This document shows, piece by piece, positions 6,344-11,583 of a DNA stretch of 12,340 nt (position 1 is its first letter; each line of letters opens with the position of its first letter). Origin of the DNA: Rhodospirillaceae bacterium. Its GTDB lineage: Bacteria; Pseudomonadota; Alphaproteobacteria; Rhodospirillales; Rhodospirillaceae. A program made the translations under genes and the position numbers. The stretch is from contig JAFGWD010000044.1 in assembly GCA_016937315.1 (NCBI GenBank), positions 1 through 12,340 of the forward strand, written 5' to 3'. Under the pieces are notes generated by a model. It was not told where the DNA came from and did not search any database. It saw nothing but the letters and a program-made list of their open reading frames with translations.

Positions 6344-6360
6344 AGCGCCTCACCGCTTGC

Positions 6361-6437
6361 GGGGGTGTAGCTCAGTTGGTTAGAGTGCCGGCCTGTCACG
6401 CCGGAGGTCGCGGGTTCGAGCCCCGTCACTCCCGCCA
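6361..6437 (+). tRNA. tRNA-Asp (anticodon GTC)
   Basis: A 77-nt gene that folds as a full cloverleaf. The acceptor stem GGGGGTG pairs with CACTCCC, with one G-U. The D arm is GCTCAGTTGGTTAGAGT. The anticodon stem CCGGC/GCCGG encloses CTGTCAC with anticodon GTC at 6395-6397. The T arm is GCGGGTTCGAGCCCCGT. The discriminator base is G, as expected for tRNA-Asp, and the CCA end (6435-6437) is encoded. The pattern closely follows Escherichia coli tRNA-Asp. It stands alone, with a strong terminator 41 nt downstream. Confidence 0.97.
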
Positions 6438-6478
6438 TTCTTCCTCGGGGGAGGAGGATATTCGGAGCGGTGAATAAG

Positions 6479-6513
6479 AAAAAAGCGGATCGCCTGGAGC
6501 GGTCCGCTTTTTT
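6479..6513. terminator. Bidirectional terminator between tRNA-Asp and rquA
   Basis: AAAAAAGCGGATCGC (6479-6493) pairs with GCGGTCCGCTTTTTT (6499-6513), fifteen pairs with one G-U, around the loop CTGGA. It has A and T runs on both flanks. It lies downstream of tRNA-Asp on the plus strand and 25 nt beyond the rquA stop on the minus strand, so it serves two convergent transcripts. Confidence 0.92.
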
Positions 6514-6538
6514 GTTGGTTTGATCTGGTGCCGTCAGA

Positions 6539-7309
6539 TCAGGCTGTGCGTACAGCGATGATCTTTTGATAAAGGCCGCCAAAACTGGTGGATTTGGTCC
6601 AGGTGAATTTCGCGTGGCGATCCGGGGTCGCATAACTGGCGATTTCGTTTTTCCACAGCGTGAATGTGAACGGTTCCAGGGACCATGCAACGAAGGCCAT
6701 GATCGGCCACAGCGGTTGCCACCAGCGCATTTTGTGGTAATCGATGAAGACCGCCTTGCCGCCGACCTCGACCTCGTCCAGCAGGTGGTTAATGATCATC
6801 GCCTTGTAGTCTTCAGGCACTTCGTGCAGCAGCAAAAAGCTGATTGCGACGTCATACGGCCCTTTGATCGGCATGGCGGCGTTGGCGCGTCGAATGAACA
6901 GATTCTTGAGGCCGTTGGCGCGGCGCTTTTTACGTAGGCCATAAAGCTGGATTGTAGAAATATCAGAAATCGTCACCGGTCCTGGTGCCGCCTGACGTGC
7001 CATGTCGATGCAAAAATGGCCATAGACACTGGCGGGCATATAAACGCGGTCTCCCGGCTTGATTTCGTTCAGCACGCTTTTCATCAAGGCGGTGTCTTGG
7101 AACCACAGAATCAGGGCAACCACCCATTGATGGTCAAACACGCGGCGAACGTGAGGTGCGACATAAGCCCACGTGTAAACTTCTTTCAGGTACCTAGGGA
7201 TAGGCAGCTTCCAGCGTTCACGGAAGGCATGGGATTCGCGAACCGCTTCGGTTTGTGAATCGGGTTCCAGTGCGGTTGTGTCATCGGACAACAGCGGTCG
7301 GGCATCCAT
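6539..7309 (-). CDS. rquA: Rhodoquinone biosynthesis enzyme RquA
   Basis: RquA converts ubiquinone to rhodoquinone by replacing a ring methoxy group with an amino group. It has a class I methyltransferase fold but uses SAM as the amino donor. Rhodoquinone is a low-potential quinone that lets electrons reach fumarate when oxygen is lacking. The 256-residue product carries marks I associate with RquA rather than UbiE/UbiG: IPRYLKEVYTWAY (37-49), QWVVALILW (61-69), a non-canonical SAM-site region VYMPASVYGHF (89-99) instead of GxGxG, LLLHEVPE (159-166), DYHKMRWWQPL (190-200), LEPFTFTLWKNEI (211-223) and the terminal SFGGLYQK (242-249). The ATG at 7309 is preceded by AGGAGG 10 nt upstream; an in-frame ATG at 7363 lies before it and has no such site. 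A Coq10-like gene precedes it on the same strand. The function of this copy is inferred from sequence. Confidence 0.9.
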   Translation of the reverse strand: MDARPLLSDDTTALEPDSQTEAVRESHAFRERWKLPIPRYLKEVYTWAYVAPHVRRVFDHQWVVALILWFQDTALMKSVLNEIKPGDRVYMPASVYGHFCIDMARQAAPGPVTISDISTIQLYGLRKKRRANGLKNLFIRRANAAMPIKGPYDVAISFLLLHEVPEDYKAMIINHLLDEVEVGGKAVFIDYHKMRWWQPLWPIMAFVAWSLEPFTFTLWKNEIASYATPDRHAKFTWTKSTSFGGLYQKIIAVRTA

Positions 7310-7386
7310 GGTGGAGTAACCTCCTGTTGGGGGTGTGTTTGTGAAACGAAGGGGCGACACCACCCCACCTCGCCTGTTCCCCCTGG

Positions 7387-7452
7387 CGGACAGGTGTCCG
7401 TGTCGTGCCCATTGGCACCACCGAATCGGCGCGTGTTAGCGTCTTTGAGACG
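7387..7452. promoter_or_regulatory. Three dyads in the rquA promoter and leader (candidate operators)
   Basis: Three short perfect inverted repeats lie within 66 bp: CGGACA-GG-TGTCCG (7387-7400), GTGCC-CATT-GGCAC (7405-7418) and CGTCT-TTG-AGACG (7440-7452). The last overlaps the spacer of the candidate promoter; the other two would lie just after the transcription start. They could be protein-binding sites or leader hairpins. No FNR-type TTGAT-N4-ATCAA site was seen. Confidence 0.45.
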
Positions 7453-7458
7453 GGGCAA
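7433..7458 (-). promoter_or_regulatory. Candidate promoter of rquA
   Basis: On the minus strand TTGCCCC (7458 to 7452), 11 nt, then GCTAACAC (7440 to 7433) resembles the alphaproteobacterial housekeeping consensus TTGACGS-N10-14-GCTANAWC. The downstream element matches at seven of eight positions and the upstream one is partial. The start would be near 7426, about 117 nt before the ATG, which would give rquA its own promoter. Confidence 0.4.
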
Positions 7459-7480
7459 AAAACTGCACTTTAGTAGCGAG

Positions 7481-7918
7481 TCAAGCGCGGCGAGGCAAGG
7501 TTTCTCTTGCACGCCGTTCAAAAGACGCAATCATCGCCTCCACGTCATCCGGGCCGAAGTGGGAAAGCAGAAGTTGTAGGGGGCGGGACCGCATCTCACA
7601 CAAGAATTCCAGGCTGATAAAACTGCCGTTTTCTTGACGGCGGAAGCGCCAGGAGATGGTGAGTCGCCGGAATGGGGGGTGATTGGCGGTGATGTCGATG
7701 GCTTCGAAGGGATAAAGCGTGGTCAGAGTGCGAAAGCGTTGTCGCAAGAAGCGCATGCGTACGGTTTGTTCGGTGCCATATGAGGTTTCGCTGCGGGCAA
7801 TGACCTGCGCGGAAATCCATCCAGGGACAAATTCCGGGTAGCTCTCGACGTCGGCGACAAGGTCGAAAACATCCTCAACCGCGAACGGCAAGGGCCTGTG
7901 AACGGCATACCGAAACAT
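7481..7918 (-). CDS. Coq10/RatA-like START-domain protein (probable ubiquinone-binding)
   Basis: A 145-residue member of the Coq10/RatA family (SRPBCC or START-like fold), which binds a lipid such as ubiquinone in a hydrophobic pocket and supports respiratory electron transfer. The bacterial homologue RatA has also been described as acting on ribosomes. Family features are the opening MFRYAVHRPLPF with FDLVADVESYPEFVPGW (18-34), the central antiparallel strands, LEFLCEMRSRPLQ (103-115), and the long C-terminal helix with SFERRARETL (132-141). The ATG at 7918 is preceded by GAGG at 6 nt and gives the family's normal length; longer in-frame starts up to 8059 add a Pro/Arg-rich segment that does not look coding. 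It lies 171 bp upstream of rquA on the same strand. Both may handle quinones, though each could have its own promoter. It is divergent from prfC. Confidence 0.88.
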   Translation of the reverse strand: MFRYAVHRPLPFAVEDVFDLVADVESYPEFVPGWISAQVIARSETSYGTEQTVRMRFLRQRFRTLTTLYPFEAIDITANHPPFRRLTISWRFRRQENGSFISLEFLCEMRSRPLQLLLSHFGPDDVEAMIASFERRARETLPRRA

Positions 7919-7943
7919 CGACGTCCTCACTTTTTTCTGACTT

Positions 7944-7973
7944 ATCCTAGGGCGAATGGGTGGGGGGCGGCAA
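7944..7973 (-). promoter_or_regulatory. Candidate promoter of the Coq10-like gene
   Basis: On the minus strand TTGCCG (7973 to 7968) and TAGGAT (7949 to 7944) are 18 nt apart, each with four of six consensus matches. The start would be near 7937, with a short leader before the ATG at 7918. Confidence 0.3.
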
Positions 7974-8043
7974 CGAAAGAATGCCCAAACGGGCGGGTTA
8001 GAGGTAGGGATAAGGATTTCCCCTTGCCGTGGGCGGCGAAAAT

Positions 8044-8086
8044 GCGGACAGTCCGCCAAACGAATAGGAACCGGGGTTTGTCCCCG
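8044..8086 (+). promoter_or_regulatory. Two short hairpins in the prfC leader
   Basis: GCGGA-CAG-TCCGC (8044-8056) and CGGGG-TTTGT-CCCCG (8072-8086) lie directly upstream of prfC. The second ends one base before the weak ribosome site AGG (8088-8090), so folding could affect translation initiation. A regulatory role is inference. Confidence 0.35.
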
Positions 8087-8100
8087 CAGGTTGGATACAT

Positions 8101-9693
8101 ATGTCTCAGTTAACCGATGCCGTGGATAAACGGCGTACCTTTGCGATTATTTCTCATCCGGATGCCGGGAAAACCACACTGACCGAAAAGCTGTTGTTGT
8201 TCGGAGGTGCGATTCAGGCGGCCGGTGCGGTCAAGGCGCGTGGCGATGCGCGGCGTGCTCGTTCGGATTGGATGAAGGTGGAACAGGAGCGCGGAATTTC
8301 CGTGGCCTCCTCGGTGATGACCTTTGATTTCGGCGGTTGCGTGTTCAACTTGCTGGATACCCCTGGTCATGAAGACTTTTCCGAGGATACCTATCGCACG
8401 CTGACGGCTGTCGATTCGGCGGTGATGGTGATTGATGCAGCCAAGGGCATCGAGACCCAAACCCGTAAGCTGTTCGAAGTCTGCCGGCTGCGTGATGTGC
8501 CGATTATTACCTTTGTCAACAAAATGGACCGCGAGGCCCGCGACCCCTTTGATATTTTAGATGAAATCGAACAGACGCTGGCGTTGGATGTCACGCCTGC
8601 GTCTTGGCCGATTGGCATGGGGCGTGAGTTTTTGGGGTGCTATGACCTGTTGAAGGATCGTTTGGCGCTGTTGCATCGCAAGGGGCGCGGTGATCTGCCG
8701 GACGAGGGCGAGGTTTGTGAAGGCCTTGATGATGCTAAGCTGGATGCCCTATTGCCCGATCATGCCGTCGCTACGCTGCGTGAACAGGTGGATATGGTTC
8801 GCGGGTTATGTCCGGATTTTGATGTTGAGGCGTATCGTGCAGGGCATTTGACTCCGGTGTATTTCGGCAGTGCCATCAACAATTTTGGCGTGCGCGAATT
8901 GTTGCAGGGATTGGCGGACCATGCGCCAAAACCGCGTTCACAGCCTGCCAGTCCACGTCCAGTGGACCCGACCGAAGATACATTCGCAGGGTTTGTCTTT
9001 AAGATTCAGGCGAATATGGACCCTAAACACCGTGATCGTATTGCCTTCGTGCGATTGGCCTCCGGTCATTTCCAGCGTGGTATGAAGGTCAAGCATGTGC
9101 GCTCTGGAAAGACTCTCAATCTCCACAATCCGGTCTTGTTTCTGGCGCAGGATCGTGAACTGGCGGAAGAAGCTTGGGCTGGTGACATTATTGGTATTCC
9201 CAATCATGGGAACTTACGGATCGGTGACGCGATTTCCGAGGGCGAGGACTTGCGCTTTACCGGCATTCCCAGCTTTGCTCCGGAATTGCTGCAAAAAGTT
9301 CGGGCGCTTGATCCTCTAAAGGCAAAGCACTTGGGGCGGGCACTCCAGCAATTGGCCGAAGAAGGCGCGGCGGCGGTGTTCAAGCCTCGCATTGGGGCCG
9401 ATTGGATTGTGGGTGTGGTGGGGCCTCTGCAGTTCGAAGTGATGGCGGATCGTATTCGTACGGAATACGGCATTCCGGTGGCCTTTGAGCCGACCCAACT
9501 CTATACGGCGCGTTGGATTGCCGCAGAAGACACGTTGCAGATGAAGCGATTCTGCGATGCCAATGCGGTGGCGATTGCCGATGATCACGATGGCCACGAA
9601 GTGTTTCTGGCGCGGAACGCGTGGCACCTGAATAAGGCGGAGGAAGAATTCCCCAGCGTGCGCTTCCTAAAAACTAAGGAGACGGCGGCATGA
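8101..9693 (+). CDS. prfC: Peptide chain release factor 3
   Basis: RF3 is the translational GTPase that recycles RF1 and RF2 from the ribosome after peptide release. The 530 residues match the usual length of about 530. The G domain is complete: G1 HPDAGKTT (19-26), G2 in RGISV (64-68), G3 DTPGH (86-90) and G4 NKMD (140-143). DWMKVEQERGISVASSVMTF is the RF3 form of switch I, unlike EF-G. A beta-barrel domain II follows (about 300-390), then the RF3-specific C-terminal domain with GPLQFEVMADRI. The ATG at 8101 fits the family start (SQLTDAVDKRRTFAIISHPD), though only a weak AGG ribosome site precedes it. The stop overlaps the next start as ATGA, so gmhB is probably translationally coupled. No frameshift or missing motif was noticed. 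Confidence 0.96.
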   Translation: MSQLTDAVDKRRTFAIISHPDAGKTTLTEKLLLFGGAIQAAGAVKARGDARRARSDWMKVEQERGISVASSVMTFDFGGCVFNLLDTPGHEDFSEDTYRTLTAVDSAVMVIDAAKGIETQTRKLFEVCRLRDVPIITFVNKMDREARDPFDILDEIEQTLALDVTPASWPIGMGREFLGCYDLLKDRLALLHRKGRGDLPDEGEVCEGLDDAKLDALLPDHAVATLREQVDMVRGLCPDFDVEAYRAGHLTPVYFGSAINNFGVRELLQGLADHAPKPRSQPASPRPVDPTEDTFAGFVFKIQANMDPKHRDRIAFVRLASGHFQRGMKVKHVRSGKTLNLHNPVLFLAQDRELAEEAWAGDIIGIPNHGNLRIGDAISEGEDLRFTGIPSFAPELLQKVRALDPLKAKHLGRALQQLAEEGAAAVFKPRIGADWIVGVVGPLQFEVMADRIRTEYGIPVAFEPTQLYTARWIAAEDTLQMKRFCDANAVAIADDHDGHEVFLARNAWHLNKAEEEFPSVRFLKTKETAA

Positions 9694-10238
9694 GTTCTTT
9701 GCGTCCGGTCGCGTTTTTGGATCGTGATGGCACGGTGAATGTCGAGCGCAACTACCTGTCTGATCCCGATGAGGTGGTGTTGCTTCCTGGGGTGATCGAC
9801 GGTTTGAAGCGGCTGCGTGGCCTGGGGTATGCCTTGGTGGTGCTGACCAATCAGTCGGGGGTGGCGCGGGGGTATTTTGATGAAACCCGCTTGGCGGAAA
9901 TCCATGATCGTCTGCGGAGCTTGCTGGCCGCCGAAGCCGTGATCTTGGATGGGATCTATGTGTGTCCGCATGGTCCTGATGACGCGTGCGATTGTCGTAA
10001 GCCAAAGGCGGGGTTGGCGCGGCGGGCGGCCGCGGAGTTGGGGCTCGACTTGACCCGCAGCGTGATGATTGGGGATAAAATCGCCGATGTGGGCCTGGGG
10101 CTTGAGATTGGGGCCCGCACGGTCTTGGTTCGCACTGGTCATGGCGTGCAGGAAGAAGGCACGGCAGGGCGGTTAGCGGATCATGTTGCCGATGATTTGG
10201 CCGCTGCCGCGCTGTGGTTGGCCGAGAACACGGGCTGA
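9690..10238 (+). CDS. gmhB: D-glycero-beta-D-manno-heptose-1,7-bisphosphate 7-phosphatase
   Basis: GmhB removes the 7-phosphate from heptose bisphosphate on the path to ADP-heptose for the LPS core; it is a cytoplasmic HAD-superfamily enzyme of 182 residues. Motif I is DRDGT (11-15, Asp11 nucleophile and Asp13 acid/base) and motif II is TNQSG (53-57). The family's zinc site is intact as Cys92-Pro-His94 with Cys100 and Cys102. CRKPKAG (from 102) and GDKIADV supply motifs III and IV. Histidinol-phosphate phosphatase is a related alternative; the zinc-loop spacing and length do not fully separate the two, but the compact single-domain form favours GmhB. Its ATG overlaps the prfC stop (ATGA), with AAGGAG about 8 nt upstream. 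Pairing with prfC is not an obvious functional link and may simply share transcription. Confidence 0.9.
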   Translation: MSSLRPVAFLDRDGTVNVERNYLSDPDEVVLLPGVIDGLKRLRGLGYALVVLTNQSGVARGYFDETRLAEIHDRLRSLLAAEAVILDGIYVCPHGPDDACDCRKPKAGLARRAAAELGLDLTRSVMIGDKIADVGLGLEIGARTVLVRTGHGVQEEGTAGRLADHVADDLAAAALWLAENTG

Positions 10239-10316
10239 CACAATTCTGGTGTGTGTGTTTGGGACGATCCTGACGAAAAGACCGGTGATCTCGGGGCGTG
10301 ATTTTGCCGTGAAATG

Positions 10317-10325
10317 TGGTATAGA
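10317..10325 (+). promoter_or_regulatory. Candidate extended -10 promoter of azlCD
   Basis: TGG-TATAGA (10317-10325) fits an extended -10 element, TGN followed by a near-consensus hexamer. No good -35 box is seen at the right distance. The leader to the ATG at 10410 would be about 80 nt. Confidence 0.3.
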
Positions 10326-10409
10326 TCGGGGTGGGGAGATAAACGCGTCGGGTGCGGCGCGGCATGCGTCGGGCTGGAAAAGAACGTAAAACTGTAAGGT
10401 TTTCGATTG

Positions 10410-11138
10410 ATGTCCAGTGAGTCCCCTCTTCCCTCCGCGTCAGCGGTTCTCTGGGATGCGACCAAGTCCTCATATTTGATTGTTTTCACCTTTGTGATGA
10501 TGTTCGCCGGGGTCGGGCAGTTGAGCGCCCGCGCCGGCTTGGACGTTTTGCAAACCGGCGTGATGACGGCTTTGACCCTGGCGGCTCCGGCACAGGCGGC
10601 CGCAATGTCGATTGTGTTGTCGGCGGGTGGTGCGGCGGGAGGCGCTTGGATGACTGCCTTGACGGCCGTGTTTGTGATCAACCTTCGATTCATCGTCATG
10701 GTTGCTTCGGTGATGGCGCGGCTGCCACGGATGTCGATTCCGCGCACCATCGGGACGTTGGGGCTGTTGTCGGCGAGCTCCTTTGCGGTGGCGTTTCCGC
10801 GCTTGGTTGATCATCCTCCACGCCGACCTGCGCTGTTCGTTTTGTTCCTATGTTTGCTGTGCTGTGTTTCGGCGGTTGTGGGCGCGGTGATTGGCCACAG
10901 TATGTCCGGAACTGTGTCGCCGCTTCTGGGTGCGGTTTTGGGTGCGGTGATTCCGGTATATTTTGCGACGTTACTGGCCAATCAATGGAAAGAACGTGCC
11001 CTGATGTTGAATGCGGTCGCGGGTGCGATCCTGGTGCCGTTGGCGGCTCCGGTTTTGGGGAGTACGTCCTTGTTGGTGGTGCCGCTTGTCTTTGCGGCAC
11101 TTTCCGTGGCTTTGCGGCGGAGAACCAATGATGCTTGA
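10410..11138 (+). CDS. azlC: AzlC family membrane protein (branched-chain amino acid exporter subunit)
   Basis: A polytopic inner-membrane protein of 242 residues, the large subunit type of the AzlC/AzlD (LIV-E) exporter family, which moves branched-chain amino acids or analogues outward. Hydrophobic segments lie at about 22-40, 50-72, 77-103, 113-130, 141-163, 168-190 and 198-235. The family-typical INLRF sequence (90-94) follows the second Gly/Ala-rich stretch, and a cytoplasmic-looking HPPRRP (135-140) separates the halves. The ATG at 10410 is preceded by TAAGG 10 nt upstream; a TTG codon directly before it is less likely. It overlaps the small-subunit gene by 11 nt, the usual azlC-azlD arrangement. 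The actual substrate cannot be told from sequence. Identification rests on fold, motif and the partner gene. Confidence 0.83.
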   Translation: MSSESPLPSASAVLWDATKSSYLIVFTFVMMFAGVGQLSARAGLDVLQTGVMTALTLAAPAQAAAMSIVLSAGGAAGGAWMTALTAVFVINLRFIVMVASVMARLPRMSIPRTIGTLGLLSASSFAVAFPRLVDHPPRRPALFVLFLCLLCCVSAVVGAVIGHSMSGTVSPLLGAVLGAVIPVYFATLLANQWKERALMLNAVAGAILVPLAAPVLGSTSLLVVPLVFAALSVALRRRTNDA

Positions 11139-11496
11139 TGTCCTCATCCTTGATCCTTGGCAGGCCTGGGTGGTGGCCTTGGGTAGTGGGCTTGCCACTG
11201 TTGCTTTACGCATCATGCCGGTTTTGGCCTTTCGCAACATTGGCAGCGGGTGGTTCCGGGATGTTTTGGACCGCACGGGTTTTGGCATTATGGGCGGAAT
11301 CGTTGCACAGACGGCCTTGCGTTCTGGGCGTGCGATGTTCGCGGGGACAGCCAATCCCGAATTGCTGCAGGTTGGCATGTTGTGGGCGGTGATGGCGGTG
11401 CTTTTGACATTCTTGTTGTCGGTACGGTTCAAATGGAAGCTATTGGCTACGTTGAGTGGTCTCGCCTTCTTTGCCCTTGGCGGCATGATTTTTTAA
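11128..11496 (+). CDS. azlD: AzlD family small membrane protein (exporter partner subunit)
   Basis: A 122-residue inner-membrane protein and the expected partner of AzlC. Hydrophobic segments lie at about 11-35, 50-64, 82-98 and 103-121. The opening WQAWVVALGSGLATVALRIMPVL (11-33) has the membrane Arg followed by Pro that is typical of AzlD. The ATG at 11128 is followed by a second ATG at 11131. GGAG (11119-11122) lies 5 or 8 nt upstream of them, so both are possible. Its start lies inside the last codons of azlC, so the two are almost certainly translated from one message at linked levels. Small size and position support the call more than sequence identity does. The substrate is unknown. 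Confidence 0.82.
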   Translation: MMLDVLILDPWQAWVVALGSGLATVALRIMPVLAFRNIGSGWFRDVLDRTGFGIMGGIVAQTALRSGRAMFAGTANPELLQVGMLWAVMAVLLTFLLSVRFKWKLLATLSGLAFFALGGMIF

Positions 11497-11520
11497 GGGG
11501 GACGCTGGGGCGAAACCGGG

Positions 11521-11549
11521 TTGACAGCGTGAGTGGTGTCGGCTTTGCT
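11521..11549 (+). promoter_or_regulatory. Candidate promoter of the ManC-like gene
   Basis: TTGACA (11521-11526) is an exact -35 consensus. At 17 nt the downstream hexamer is TTTGCT (11544-11549), a poor match, so only the -35 element is persuasive. It lies in the 87-bp gap between azlD and the next gene. Confidence 0.3.
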
Positions 11550-11583
11550 CCCTTCTGCTGTATGCTCGTGTTAAGGACCTGCT

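Larger units (their letters stand above)
6045..6360. other. Structured intergenic region between gpt and tRNA-Asp
   Basis: 316 bp without a convincing gene. A plus-strand frame at 6057-6284 stays open, but has near-random third-position GC, no ribosome site and no recognisable protein. The stretch holds three inverted repeats: CCGGGCCG/CGGCCCGG (6087-6117), AAGCCG/CGGCTT (6178-6196), and a long bulged hairpin (6258-6297). A probable tRNA promoter follows at 6315-6343. The density of pairing leaves room for an undescribed small RNA, but no boundaries can be set from sequence alone. Confidence 0.5.

Noticed and set aside
6539..7309. Annotation as a generic SAM-dependent methyltransferase or UbiE
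   Set aside because: The canonical glycine-rich SAM loop is absent and several RquA-specific blocks are present, including the DYH-x3-WW and FGGLYQK regions.
9667..10473. Minus-strand open frame of 268 codons opposite gmhB
   Set aside because: The translation is Pro/Arg/His-rich and low in hydrophobic residues, typical of an antisense frame in GC-rich DNA. gmhB is clear on the other strand.
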